From the NCBI GenBank assembly GCA_963667675.1, contig OY763929.1, positions 1,054,001 through 1,118,000 of the forward strand: a stretch of DNA of 64,000 bases. Direction: 5' to 3'. A program made the translations under genes and the position numbers. Positions 52,721-60,680 of the stretch are shown piece after piece. Source of the DNA: G963667675 sp963667675. Lineage in GTDB: Bacteria; Chloroflexota; Dehalococcoidia; Lucifugimonadales; UBA3495. Numbering within the stretch: the stretch's first letter is position 1; each line of letters opens with the position of its first letter. The notes beneath the pieces were generated by a model that worked only from the letters and a program-made list of their open reading frames with translations, was not told the DNA's origin and did no database searches.

Positions 52721-52922
52721 TTGAATTTACCTCCAAGTGGAAAATTTAGGTCGCCTTTCATTTGCTCCCATTTCCTCCCGTTTTTGAGAGCTTTAGACGG
52801 CTCCCCGCGGCCATTTCTTGGCTTGACCCCCCTCCCTCTCTGGATTCCGGCTTTCGCCGAAATGACGCGTTGGGGGCCGGAATGACGGTTGTGCATTGGA
52901 CAGATAAGGAACGAACCGGCAA
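52721..52922. repeat. Intergenic repeats including ATTCCGG...GAAATGACG units
   Basis: No gene. CTTTCATTTGCTCCCATTTC and following bases resemble the tract at 35197-35230. GGATTCCGGCTTTCGCCG with AAATGACG (about 52842-52867) and GGAATGACGG (52876-52885) belong to the same small dispersed repeat class found at 3.0-3.2 kb. Confidence 0.55.
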
Positions 52923-53834
52923 CTATCCCCCTGTCCCGCCGCGCAACGCCTCTATTTCCCGGAGTATGGGACGGCGGACGGAATCGAATACCTGGGCTCC
53001 CATCAGTTCCCTGAAGTGCTCCTCCACGGGGGCGAGGTCAAGTCCAAGCTCGCTCCAGCCAAGCATGTAGTTCCTGACCCGGTCTTCCAGCCAGTTGGTA
53101 TAGGGGACGCCGGCCGGCCGCCCGAACCGGTGGGTCCAGCGCAGGAAGGGGAGGCACAGGGTACGGCCCCCGGCCTGGCGGAACTTTTCGTGGATATAGC
53201 CCTCCTCGCCGCCAAAGCCGCCGAACCGGGGATTGAACCCTTGCCACGCCTCCCGGCGGCAGGCGAAAAGGCCCAGGCCCTGCATGGGGATATCGAAGGG
53301 CGGCCCGTCGGGATCGATGCCCCGCCGGTCGGTGTCCCACTGGCCGTACATGCCCGCACTCCACACCGGGGAGAAATGGGTAGAGACGCCGTTCAAGGCG
53401 TCATCGAGGAGGGGTCCCTGCAGCAGGTCGTTGGACTCAGGGTGACTGTGAAAGTAGTTGATGAGACGCCGCAGGGACCCCGGAACCAGCATGACGTGGC
53501 AGTCGAGGCAGAGGACGTAGGGAGTGCGGGCGGCGCTGAAGACGGCGTCGCGCACCGCTGTCCCCCTGACGTCCTGATATGGGACGTAGCGGTAGCCGTC
53601 TACCCAGGAGGCGAGGCCCCGGAGGAGGGGAGCCGCCGGGCCCTCGGGGTGATTGTCCAGCACCAGCAACTCGGTATCCTGCAGGACCTCGGGATGGTAG
53701 AGGCGAATGGCCTGGACGGTGAAGTAAACCCCGTCGTAGTCGTCGTAGGTGGCCATGCCTATGGTCAACTGCCTGGACCCGCTTTCCAGGGAGGGATGCT
53801 GCACCGGTTCAAACATGGCCATTTTATGATGCAC
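52923..53834 (-). CDS. Family 2-like glycosyltransferase
   Basis: 303 residues from GTG 53834, preceded by GGGGAG. The GT-A fold shows LTIGMATYDDYDGVYFTVQAI at the start of the nucleotide site and YVLCLDCHVMLVPGSL as the metal-site strand, with D-C-H in place of the usual DxD. FGGFGGEEGYIHEKFRQAG is the acceptor/catalytic segment, with GGEE typical of GT2/GT27-like enzymes. It should transfer a sugar to a surface polymer or to protein. It overlaps the preceding gene (53824-54210) by 11 bp, so the pair is probably co-transcribed. Confidence 0.83.
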   Translation of the reverse strand: MHHKMAMFEPVQHPSLESGSRQLTIGMATYDDYDGVYFTVQAIRLYHPEVLQDTELLVLDNHPEGPAAPLLRGLASWVDGYRYVPYQDVRGTAVRDAVFSAARTPYVLCLDCHVMLVPGSLRRLINYFHSHPESNDLLQGPLLDDALNGVSTHFSPVWSAGMYGQWDTDRRGIDPDGPPFDIPMQGLGLFACRREAWQGFNPRFGGFGGEEGYIHEKFRQAGGRTLCLPFLRWTHRFGRPAGVPYTNWLEDRVRNYMLGWSELGLDLAPVEEHFRELMGAQVFDSVRRPILREIEALRGGTGG

Positions 53835-54210
53835 CTATCTCCCCGGCTATCAGGTCCAATTCCTCCATGGCCGCATCCAAGACCCGCCCGTTACGACGCT
53901 CGATGTTGCGGTCCCGCTCGTTGAAATCCAACCAAATAGCGTAGATGTGGTCTGCCTCTTCGACGGCGGTCTTAAGCCGGGTGTGTCTCGCGTTGCATAG
54001 CCGCCATTCCCCTCCCCTGGTGAGGTCGCGATAACGAATCTCCCATTCCGCTATTCCCGCGGCAGAAACCACAGCGGTGATGGAGCCTTCCAAGGTCGCA
54101 TCTTCGTTGCGCCATACCAGGGCAGGCGCAGCGGGCGAGTCGCCGCGGGTGAATATCAGCGGCGGCTTCAAACGTGAATCATGCACTGTGTTCAACTCTC
54201 GACTTATCAT
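53824..54210 (-). CDS. Hypothetical protein, 128 residues
   Basis: A soluble protein with KPPLIFTRGDSPAAPALVWR and a beta-rich middle (LEGSITAVVSAAGIAEWEIRY), then a charged helix FNERDRNIERRNGRVLDAAMEE. The fold looks like a small beta-sandwich with a C-terminal helix. I do not recognise the family. It precedes the glycosyltransferase with an 11-bp overlap and follows the Thr-rich surface protein gene by about 37 nt on the same strand, so it could be part of the same transcript. Confidence 0.6.
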   Translation of the reverse strand: MISRELNTVHDSRLKPPLIFTRGDSPAAPALVWRNEDATLEGSITAVVSAAGIAEWEIRYRDLTRGGEWRLCNARHTRLKTAVEEADHIYAIWLDFNERDRNIERRNGRVLDAAMEELDLIAGEIGAS

Positions 54211-54247
54211 GCTGCCGATACCCTCAAACAGTCTTGTGTCCAGGCCT

Positions 54248-56986
54248 CTACCCGCCCCTGCACCCGGTCAACGGCGGATGTGTGGTTGGAGCCGCGGTGG
54301 TAGTGGGCGCCGCCGTAGTGGTTGGAGCCGCGGTGGTGGTGGTAGTCGTGGTAGTGGTCGTCGTCGTCGTTGTTGTCGGCGCAGGACTACACCCGGTCAA
54401 CGGCGGGTGTGTGGTTGGGGCCGCGGTGGTAGTGGGCGCAGCCGTAGTGGTAGTCGTGGTGGTTGGCGCAGCCGTGGTGGTGGTAGTCGTGGTGGTTGGC
54501 GCAGCCGTGGTGGTGGTAGTCGTGGTGGTTGGAGCCACCGTAGTAGTGGGCGCCGCGGTGGTAGTGGGCGCAGCCGTGGTGGTGGGCGCCGCCGTGGTAG
54601 TGGGCGCCGCCGTGGTAGTGGGCGCCGCTGTCGTCGGCGCTGGAGTACACCCGGTTATCGGCGGCTGCGTGGTAGTGGGCGCTGCCGTGGTAGTGGTAGT
54701 CGTTGTCGTCGGCGCTGGAGTACACCCGGTTATCGGCGGCTGCGTGGTGATAGGCGCTGCCGTGGTAGTGGTAGTCGTTGTCGTCGGCGCCGCGGTGGTG
54801 GTCGTCGTCGTAGGACTGCACCCGGTCAGAGGCGGTGACGTGGCAGCGGCCCTGGTGACGGCGATGGTGTAGGTCCTGGTGGTAGTCCCGTCCTCTGCGG
54901 TCACGACCAGGGATATGGAGTTGCTGCCCACGCTGAGGGCGTGGGATCCGGACCCGGTGAGGGTGGCTGCGGAATGGGCCGCGGTTGCCGACACGGTGAC
55001 GGCGGACACCGAGTTGGCGACGGAGGCGGTGTAACTGTAAGCGCTCGACGCGAAGGCCGGGGACAGAGTTCCCGAGCTTATGGACAAAGCGCTCAGGCGG
55101 GCGTTGGTGGAACCACACCCAGTCAGCGGAGGCGACGTGGCAGCGGCCCTGGTGACGGCGATGGTGTAGGTCCTGGTGGTGGAGCCGTCCTCAGCGGTGA
55201 CGACGAGGGAGATGGAGTTGCTGCCCACGCTGAGGGTATGGGACCCGGACCCGGTGAGGGTGGCGGCGGAATGGGCCGCGGTTGCCGACACGGTGATGGC
55301 GGACACCGAGTTGGCGACGGAGGCGGTATAGCTGTAAGTACCCGACGCGAAGGCCGGAGAGAGCGTTCCCGAGCTTATGGACAGGGCGCTCAGGCTGGCG
55401 TTCGTGGAAACAGTAGCGGCCCTGGTGACGGTGACGGTGTAGGTCTTGGTGGTGGAGCCATCCTCAGCGGTCACGACGAGGGATATGGAGTTGCTGCCCA
55501 CGCTGAGGGTTTGGGACCCGGACCCGGTGAGGGTGGCGGCGGAATGAGCCGCGGTTGCCGACACTGTGACACTGGACACCGAGTTGGCGACGGAGGCGGT
55601 GTAGCTGTAAGTACCCGCGGCGAAGGCCGGGGACAGAGTTCCCGAGCTTATGGACAAGGCGCTCAGGCCGGCGTCGGTGGAAACAGTAGCGGCCCTGGTG
55701 ACGGTGACGGTGTAGGTCTTGGTAGTGGTCCCGTCCTCTGCGGTGACGACCAGGGATATGGAGTTGCTGCCCACGCTGAGGGTTTGAGACCCGGACCCGG
55801 TGAGGGTGGCGGCGGAGTGGGCCGCGGTTGCCGACACGGTGACAGCAGACACCGAGTTGGCGACGGAGGCGGTATAGCTGTAGGCGCCCGCCGCGAAGGC
55901 CGGGGACAGAGTTCCCGAACTGAGGGACAAGGCGCTCAGGGTGGCGTCGGTGGAGGCGGCCCTGGTGACGGTGACGGTGTAGGTCTTAGTGGTGGAGCCG
56001 TCCTCAGCGGTCACCACTACGGTTATGGTGTTGGCGCCTACGGCCAGGTGGACCACGTCGCTGGGCTGACCGCTCAGCGCGGCCTGGCGGTTTACCGTCA
56101 CGGTGGCGGCCGCATTGCTCACCATGGGAGTCACGCGGACGCCATTGACCTTGTTGGCCGCGGACGCCGTGTAGGACATCACACTGCCGTTGAACGCCGG
56201 CGAGAGGGAGACCGAGGCCGGGTCGATGGACAAGCCCGCCAGGGCGGCGTCTTTGCTCTTGTTAGCGGCCGACGACACCGCTACCCCCAGGGTAAAGCTG
56301 CCTGTCCTGCTGGCGGAGTGCGTGGTGGCCTCGATGGTGTAGGTCCCGGGCTCCAGAGTGCGGGTGATGCGGGAGTTCGAACGGTATCCATCGTCGTCAT
56401 CTTCCTCTAATTTGGGGCCGGAGGTCCCGGATCCGGACAGCAGGTAGAGATAGGGATTCGTTCGGGAGATCAGATCGATCTGCACCCGGCTTCGTTTCGC
56501 CAGGCTGAAGACGTAGAACTTGGCGTAACTACCCGACCGCCTCGATGAAGTTATTGTGCTGACCCAGGAACTACTGCGGCTGACGTTATTGCCCACCGCA
56601 AGGATTCCCAGGTCCTCTCCGCCAGCGGGCGCCGGGGCTCGCACCACGATGGTGACGTCGTCGGTGGCGGATATGCCCTTGGCGTTGGTGACGGTGAGGC
56701 GAAATACCAGCGGGCTTGAGGCCACCGATGGAGCTGTGAAGCTCACGGCCGGCGGAGAGCCTCTTGTCAAGGTCACCAGTTGCCCGCTGATTTGCCGCCA
56801 ACTGTAGGTCAGTCCGGAGCCGGTGCTGCTTGAGCCGTTCAGGGTAACTTTAGCCCCGGTGTCGACCGCTCGGTTGCTGCCGGCGTTGGCCACGGGTGGA
56901 GCGCCTACATTGATGGTCACATCGGCCGTATCGACCTGGGTTGCAGTGTCAGTGACCGTCAGCCTGAAGGTCAGGGTACGGGTCAC
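54248..56986 (-). CDS. Surface protein with PKD, PPC and cadherin-like repeats and a Thr-rich C-terminus (split from a protease by a frameshift)
   Basis: 912 residues from the first Met. It begins inside a PKD-like domain, followed by a second (APPVANAGSNRAVDTGAKVTL ...), a PPC-type beta domain (YAKFYVFSLAKRSRVQIDLI ... TLEPGTYTIEATT) and five cadherin-like beta-sandwich repeats (PF12733 type), each with LSALSISSGTLSPAF and TAEDG(S/T)TT(K/R)TYT(V/I). The last four are nearly identical. About 210 residues of Thr/Ala/Pro follow, punctuated by PPLTGC or PPITGC. In-frame codons continue upstream to about 57015, where one base is missing relative to the protease frame (56983-57960). There is no signal peptide or LPXTG motif. 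It could bind polysaccharide, other cells or the wall. The Thr tract is a likely O-glycosylation zone. Confidence 0.8.
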   Translation of the reverse strand: MTRTLTFRLTVTDTATQVDTADVTINVGAPPVANAGSNRAVDTGAKVTLNGSSSTGSGLTYSWRQISGQLVTLTRGSPPAVSFTAPSVASSPLVFRLTVTNAKGISATDDVTIVVRAPAPAGGEDLGILAVGNNVSRSSSWVSTITSSRRSGSYAKFYVFSLAKRSRVQIDLISRTNPYLYLLSGSGTSGPKLEEDDDDGYRSNSRITRTLEPGTYTIEATTHSASRTGSFTLGVAVSSAANKSKDAALAGLSIDPASVSLSPAFNGSVMSYTASAANKVNGVRVTPMVSNAAATVTVNRQAALSGQPSDVVHLAVGANTITVVVTAEDGSTTKTYTVTVTRAASTDATLSALSLSSGTLSPAFAAGAYSYTASVANSVSAVTVSATAAHSAATLTGSGSQTLSVGSNSISLVVTAEDGTTTKTYTVTVTRAATVSTDAGLSALSISSGTLSPAFAAGTYSYTASVANSVSSVTVSATAAHSAATLTGSGSQTLSVGSNSISLVVTAEDGSTTKTYTVTVTRAATVSTNASLSALSISSGTLSPAFASGTYSYTASVANSVSAITVSATAAHSAATLTGSGSHTLSVGSNSISLVVTAEDGSTTRTYTIAVTRAAATSPPLTGCGSTNARLSALSISSGTLSPAFASSAYSYTASVANSVSAVTVSATAAHSAATLTGSGSHALSVGSNSISLVVTAEDGTTTRTYTIAVTRAAATSPPLTGCSPTTTTTTAAPTTTTTTTTAAPITTQPPITGCTPAPTTTTTTTTAAPTTTQPPITGCTPAPTTAAPTTTAAPTTTAAPTTTAAPTTTAAPTTTVAPTTTTTTTTAAPTTTTTTTTAAPTTTTTTTAAPTTTAAPTTHPPLTGCSPAPTTTTTTTTTTTTTTTAAPTTTAAPTTTAAPTTHPPLTGCRGG
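54250..54840 (-). repeat. Low-complexity ACC/GCC tract coding the Thr/Ala-rich tail
   Basis: Tandem Thr, Ala and Pro codons, with six PP(L/I)TGC motifs spaced through the region (the first two lie just upstream, between the cadherin-like repeats). The tract probably varies in length and is hard to assemble. Confidence 0.85.
54870..56000 (-). repeat. Near-identical DNA repeats of the cadherin-like domain (about 240-270 bp each)
   Basis: Four consecutive domain units share most of their DNA, including long identical stretches around the segments coding SATAAHSAATLTGSGS. They suggest recent duplication or gene conversion. Confidence 0.85.
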
Positions 56987-57960
56987 GCTTGGGGCCGTGA
57001 AGGTGGCAATCGCTGGCCTGCGTTCTGAATCTGGACGGTTTCAGCGGCTTTCTGGGCGGCAGTGATGCCGTCCCGGAAGGTCTGCTTCCACCGGTAGGTC
57101 AAAGCTTCACCTTCCGGGTCGCTGCTGCCGTTGCCATCAAGCGTGACGGTAGCCCCGAAGGCGGCACCCCTGGGGGCTGAGGCTCTGGCCGTGGGGGCAC
57201 GCTTGCCGAAGGTGATTTTCAGTTCTTTCTCCACCACCTCTGCGGGCGTGGCGTAGTTGTAAGAGTGCCCACCAATATTGATCCCCAGTAGCCGGTATAC
57301 GCCGTTTCTGGCCTTGACCAAGATCGGCCCGCCTGAGTCTCCGCCACGCGTGACCGTACCGGGGTCCCTGATTTTTATTACGTGTGGGAAGGTTACGCCA
57401 GACATTGTGAGCGATGTGTCGGCGTCTTCCACCTCTAACTCGTGTTCCCCGGTGCTACTTCCAAGCAGAACCACCTTCATGCCCGCCGTTACCTGATCCA
57501 GTGGGAATACACCTGCAATGATGTATCTGTCCGTGTGGACAGGATGATCGTGCATCTTGAACGAAGCCCCCTTCGGGCCAGTATGCTCGACGTAAGCAAC
57601 GTCTCCCTTGTTGCCGGAGTAGTCTTTGCTTGGATTATCTTGGTCAAGTTTTAGTGGAATCCATGCGGGCTCGTCTTCATCCCAGACGGGAATCTCGCCT
57701 AACTTGTTGTTGGCTATGCGTCCCCTCTGGTACATTTCTTCGCCGCCCCGGGTGTTTCTGAAGAGCTTGGTGACAGGCGTTAAGCCAGCCATGCTGTGCA
57801 TGCATGTCACCAGTACCTTTGTGTTGTCTGAATTTCGTGTTGCCAGCGTAGCCAGCGTACCGCCGCTAATATCATCGACAGTGCCGTTAGGATCAATTCT
57901 GGCGGATGCTATCCGCAGCCCAGCTGTGGCTTCCCTATGGTCTGAGAGTGTGTCAGGCAT
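56983..57960 (-). CDS. Trypsin-like serine protease domain protein (N-terminal part of the surface protein)
   Basis: 325 residues. The triad can be placed: His 55 in VLVTCMHSMAG, Asp 120 in GNKGDVAYVEH, and Ser 209 in TRGGDSGGPILV, with oxyanion-hole glycines present. It has the S1-family double barrel, but no signal peptide. It ends in an incomplete PKD domain, then a short frameshifted tail to TGA 56983. Removing the frameshift near 57015 joins it to the downstream 54248-56986 frame for a protein of about 1240 residues. It follows lipoprotein A by 37 nt, with GGAG before the ATG. The lipoproteins next to it carry a domain resembling the N-terminal domain of related proteases. How it is exported is unclear. 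Confidence 0.85.
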   Translation of the reverse strand: MPDTLSDHREATAGLRIASARIDPNGTVDDISGGTLATLATRNSDNTKVLVTCMHSMAGLTPVTKLFRNTRGGEEMYQRGRIANNKLGEIPVWDEDEPAWIPLKLDQDNPSKDYSGNKGDVAYVEHTGPKGASFKMHDHPVHTDRYIIAGVFPLDQVTAGMKVVLLGSSTGEHELEVEDADTSLTMSGVTFPHVIKIRDPGTVTRGGDSGGPILVKARNGVYRLLGINIGGHSYNYATPAEVVEKELKITFGKRAPTARASAPRGAAFGATVTLDGNGSSDPEGEALTYRWKQTFRDGITAAQKAAETVQIQNAGQRLPPSRPQA

Positions 57961-57997
57961 TGTATTGTTCTCCGTCGTTTCTCGTTGTTAAGTTGGG

Positions 57998-58612
57998 TTA
58001 AGGTTCCGATTCGAATTCAGGGGTTTCCAAGTTGGCTTCGTCAGCGTTAAGGACTTCCATTGTGCGAATTTGAACCGGGATGCCCTCAATGCAAGTGGGT
58101 AGGCGGTCTGTCTCCGGCAGGGTGGACTGGTCCACCAACTCTTGGATGGTTAGCGTGATGCCTACAGTGTCAGTCCGCTTGCCGTCCTCATCCCGTAAAA
58201 AGCTCTCGCCGACGGAGATGACGCTGGGGTATCGCTTTATCAACATATCCCTGTTTCTGAGCCGCACCTCCAAGACGCGGTCTCTGTACTCTTTGTTCGT
58301 TGAAGCCCTCCGCGGGTCATTCATTTCTTTACTCCAAGCGTTGTCGCAATAGTCTTTTAACTTGTCGGCTTCCGTTGCCACCTCCGGCACTCGGGTCGGA
58401 GTGGCGGCCGCAGGTGCCGCCGTCGTGGGTGCTTTGACCCCCGTTGGGGCTTTCGTGGCCACCGATGTGACAGTTGCCAGTGTTGTGTTCTGCTGCTTCA
58501 CCTCTGTGGCGTCAGTCGCGGGGATAGATTTAGTGTCTCCATCGCCATTGCCGCAAGCTACCGCGAGGATGCCCAAGCAAAGTACGGCCATAACCCAAAT
58601 TCTTAGCGCCAT
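57998..58612 (-). CDS. Lipoprotein A with propeptide-like domain
   Basis: 204 residues. The lipoprotein signal is MALRIWVMAVLCLGILAVAC (Cys 20), followed by an Ala/Thr/Pro linker (to about 75). The C-terminal domain (about 100-185) runs VRLRNRDMLIKRYPSVISVG ... LVDQSTLPETDRLPTCIEG-IPVQ. The core LVDQxxLPxxDRxPxCxxGxPV is shared with the proteins at 58774, 59493 and 60153. It resembles the small domain that precedes trypsin-like proteases in many bacteria. It lies 37 nt upstream of the protease gene. An AGGAG lies before the ATG. Likely at the outer surface. Function inferred only. Confidence 0.75.
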   Translation of the reverse strand: MALRIWVMAVLCLGILAVACGNGDGDTKSIPATDATEVKQQNTTLATVTSVATKAPTGVKAPTTAAPAAATPTRVPEVATEADKLKDYCDNAWSKEMNDPRRASTNKEYRDRVLEVRLRNRDMLIKRYPSVISVGESFLRDEDGKRTDTVGITLTIQELVDQSTLPETDRLPTCIEGIPVQIRTMEVLNADEANLETPEFESEP

Positions 58613-58651
58613 GTCTCACTCCTGTAATCAAGCCTTTGTTGACATGGCTTA

Positions 58652-58753
58652 TCATATCAACACCCTCGCATGGTCGGCCTCGGTTACGCCGCAGGTGACC
58701 GAGGGGACTCCCAGGAACAGCACGGCCAGGGCGATGAGACTGTTCTTCTCCAT
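58652..58753 (-). CDS. Small hydrophobic peptide A, 33 residues
   Basis: The peptide MEKNSLIALAVLFLGVPSVT-CGVTEADHARVLI has one membrane-spanning segment and a single Cys. Its last 29 residues are identical or nearly so in the copies at 59329-59451 and 60681-60803, but its N-terminus differs. It starts 20 nt after the stop of lipoprotein B and ends 40 nt before lipoprotein A. Strict conservation of frame and sequence in three copies suggests that it is translated, though it may instead be a leader element. Confidence 0.6.
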   Translation of the reverse strand: MEKNSLIALAVLFLGVPSVTCGVTEADHARVLI

Positions 58754-58773
58754 TTAAGTCAAATCAGAATGCT

Positions 58774-59289
58774 TTAAGCCGGACTAGTTGTTAAAGTTGG
58801 CACCACGTCGAAATACACCGGCACACCTTCAAGGCAGTCGGGTATACGGTCCTCGGGATGCAACGTACGTTGGTCTACCAACTCGCTCACCATTATCACT
58901 ATTCCTGCCTTGTTGCCATGGTCGACCGTAATGGGATACCCTTCGCCAACGTGCATCATGTTCGGAAACCGGTCCAGCAGGTCGTCATACTTGAGGCGGA
59001 CTTCGTGGATGTATTGATCTTCGACGTCAGATGAGATTCTCAATTCTTCTCTCCTTTCCGGTGTAATTTCGCAATAGTTAATTTGTCCAGTCTCCAAAGG
59101 TTCCCTTGGTATAGGGCGTCGGGTTTGCTCCCGAGTTGGAGTTGGCTCCGGGGTCAGAGTCGGTTTTAAGGTCGCGGATGGCTCCACGGTTGGAGTTGGT
59201 GTTGGGGATGGGGTCGAAAGTGCTCCCCCGCAGGATACCGTCAGGATTGCCAAGCAAAGTACGGCTATGCCCCAAACTCTTAGCGCCAT
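58774..59289 (-). CDS. Lipoprotein B with propeptide-like domain
   Basis: 171 residues. Signal MALRVWGIAVLCLAILTVSC (Cys 20) and a linker rich in PTPTPT. The domain (about 85-165) contains VRLKYDDLLDRFPNMMHVGEG and LVDQRTLHPEDRIPDCLEG-VPV. Two cysteines (YCEI near 70 and DCLEG) may pair. The N-terminal 50 residues are nearly identical in DNA to lipoprotein C. It lies between small peptides B and A on the same strand. Confidence 0.75.
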   Translation of the reverse strand: MALRVWGIAVLCLAILTVSCGGALSTPSPTPTPTVEPSATLKPTLTPEPTPTREQTRRPIPREPLETGQINYCEITPERREELRISSDVEDQYIHEVRLKYDDLLDRFPNMMHVGEGYPITVDHGNKAGIVIMVSELVDQRTLHPEDRIPDCLEGVPVYFDVVPTLTTSPA

Positions 59290-59328
59290 GTTTCACTCCT
59301 GCAATCAAGCCTTTGTTGACATGGCTTA

Positions 59329-59451
59329 TCATATCAATACCCTTGCATGGGCGGCCTCGGTTACGCCGCAGGTGACCGAGGGGACTCCCAGGAACAGCAC
59401 GGCCAGGGCGATGAGGACGAGGGGGAAGATCAGCTTGAGCCAGGATCGCAT
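59329..59451 (-). CDS. Small hydrophobic peptide B, 40 residues
   Basis: The peptide MRSWLKLIFPLVLIALAVLF-LGVPSVTCGVTEAAHARVLI has a basic N-terminus and a hydrophobic core. It is preceded by AAAAAGGAG 12 nt upstream. It differs from copy C at only a few residues. It starts 41 nt after the gene at 59493 and ends 39 nt before lipoprotein B. Its sequence GVPSVTC resembles a poor lipobox, so export and modification are uncertain. Confidence 0.6.
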   Translation of the reverse strand: MRSWLKLIFPLVLIALAVLFLGVPSVTCGVTEAAHARVLI

Positions 59452-59492
59452 GGCGACGGTCAACTCCTTTTTGGACTGATGCCGGGGAAGGG

Positions 59493-59846
59493 TCACGTCC
59501 GCCCGGGAAAGACTTCGGTCCCGGCCATGACCGGCCGGTGTTCTTTAGTTGCATTCGTAATCTCCGCCTTACTCGCCAGTTGCCGTCTCCATTGACCTTC
59601 AGCAAACTGTACCGGGATGCCATCCAAGCAGCCGGGGATGCGGTCCTCGGGGGGCAAGGAGTTCTGGTCAATCAACTTCCTGGTCCAGATGATGATTCCC
59701 AGGGGGCCGGTGGCGTCACCGTTGGAGTCGAGCAGGATGCCCGAACCGATGCCCATCAAGCCGGGTTGTCGATGAATCAGGCCCCTGTATTTGTCCCGGA
59801 CGTCGTCTATGCGTTGCATCAACTTGTCGTCGGAAAGCTGAGACAT
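59493..59846 (-). CDS. Small protein with propeptide-like domain, no signal peptide
   Basis: 117 residues from ATG 59846 (MSQLSDDKLMQRIDDVRDKY). It carries only the shared domain: DKYRGLIHRQPGLMGIGSGI, then GPLGIIIWTRKLIDQNSLPP and EDRIPGCLDGIPVQF. The ending GLDGIPV-type pattern is the same as in the three lipoproteins, and a short basic tail follows. It could be the cytosolic partner or a shared ancestor. AAAGGAGCG lies before the start. Confidence 0.72.
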   Translation of the reverse strand: MSQLSDDKLMQRIDDVRDKYRGLIHRQPGLMGIGSGILLDSNGDATGPLGIIIWTRKLIDQNSLPPEDRIPGCLDGIPVQFAEGQWRRQLASKAEITNATKEHRPVMAGTEVFPGRT

Positions 59847-60024
59847 AAAGCGCTCCTTTTTGGAGTAAGGCGAGGGGGCTGTTGCCCCGACCATAGAATA
59901 GAACTTATGTTCTTATAGCATGGCCTGGCGGAGGTTGGCAAGGGGCAAATGTCAGTAAAATTGGGTGTGAATCGGAAAGTCGTCGCGGGCTCGTCCAGAG
60001 AAGACGCGGGGGGAAAAACGGGAA

Positions 60025-60123
60025 CTATGTCTCCAGGAGGCCTCCGCCTCCACGGGTTTTGTAACCGCTACCGACGAATATGCCCGCCATCAGCGGTCTG
60101 TGGCGGATGATTGTTGCTCCCAT
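60025..60123 (-). CDS. Small ORF, 32 residues, with a strong SD site
   Basis: The frame MGATIIRHRPLMAGIFVGSG-YKTRGGGGLLET follows TTGGAGGAAGTGAT, an excellent SD, and starts 30 nt after the stop of lipoprotein C. There is no homolog among the other small ORFs of the locus. It could be a real small protein of the operon or chance. Confidence 0.35.
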   Translation of the reverse strand: MGATIIRHRPLMAGIFVGSGYKTRGGGGLLET

Positions 60124-60152
60124 ATCACTTCCTCCAACTATATTCTGTCTAC

Positions 60153-60641
60153 CTATGCCGGGTAGCCTTGCACTAACTCGATGATCTCCACTGGAATTCC
60201 GTCCAAGCAGTCTGGGATGCGGTCTGCCTCCGGCAGGGTACTCTGGTCGATTACTTCCTCGACCCCGACCTTGATCGCGATCTGATCCGTAAGGCTCTCA
60301 TCCGCATTTCTTATAAACCCTACCCACGCCGCCAAATAGCCCGGTTGCCGCTCGAATAGTGGCAGATATTTTTGACGAACAGCTTCTGCGCGTTCTCCCT
60401 CAGTTGCTTGTGCCATTTCTCTTTCCTCCAAGTATGGATTCATGTCGCAAGGGTTAGTTCCGGCCTTTATTGTGATTGGGACATGTGTGGGGGCAGATTC
60501 CAAGGTCGGAGTCGGTTTTAAGGTCGCGGATGGCTCCACGGTTGGAGTTGGTGTTGGGGATGGGGTCGAATGTGCTCCCCCGCAGGATACCGTCAGGATT
60601 GCCAAGCAAAGTACGGCCATAACCCAAACTCCTAGCGCCAT
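60153..60641 (-). CDS. Lipoprotein C with propeptide-like domain
   Basis: 162 residues. Signal MALGVWVMAVLCLAILTVSC (Cys 20), linker PTPTPTVEPSATLKPTPT. The domain begins AEAVRQKYLPLFERQPGYL and ends VIDQSTLPEADRIPDCLDG-IPVEIIE. A further Cys lies in NPCDMN. It is the first lipoprotein gene of the minus-strand run that ends in the protease. It has the same leader as B and A. Confidence 0.75.
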   Translation of the reverse strand: MALGVWVMAVLCLAILTVSCGGAHSTPSPTPTPTVEPSATLKPTPTLESAPTHVPITIKAGTNPCDMNPYLEEREMAQATEGERAEAVRQKYLPLFERQPGYLAAWVGFIRNADESLTDQIAIKVGVEEVIDQSTLPEADRIPDCLDGIPVEIIELVQGYPA

Positions 60642-60680
60642 GTCTCACTCCTGTAATCAAGCCTTTGTTGACATGGCTTA

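Noticed and set aside
54941..56410. A 489-codon open frame on the plus strand
   Set aside because: It is Gly/Arg-rich shadow coding opposite the repetitive cadherin-like domains and has no recognisable domain.
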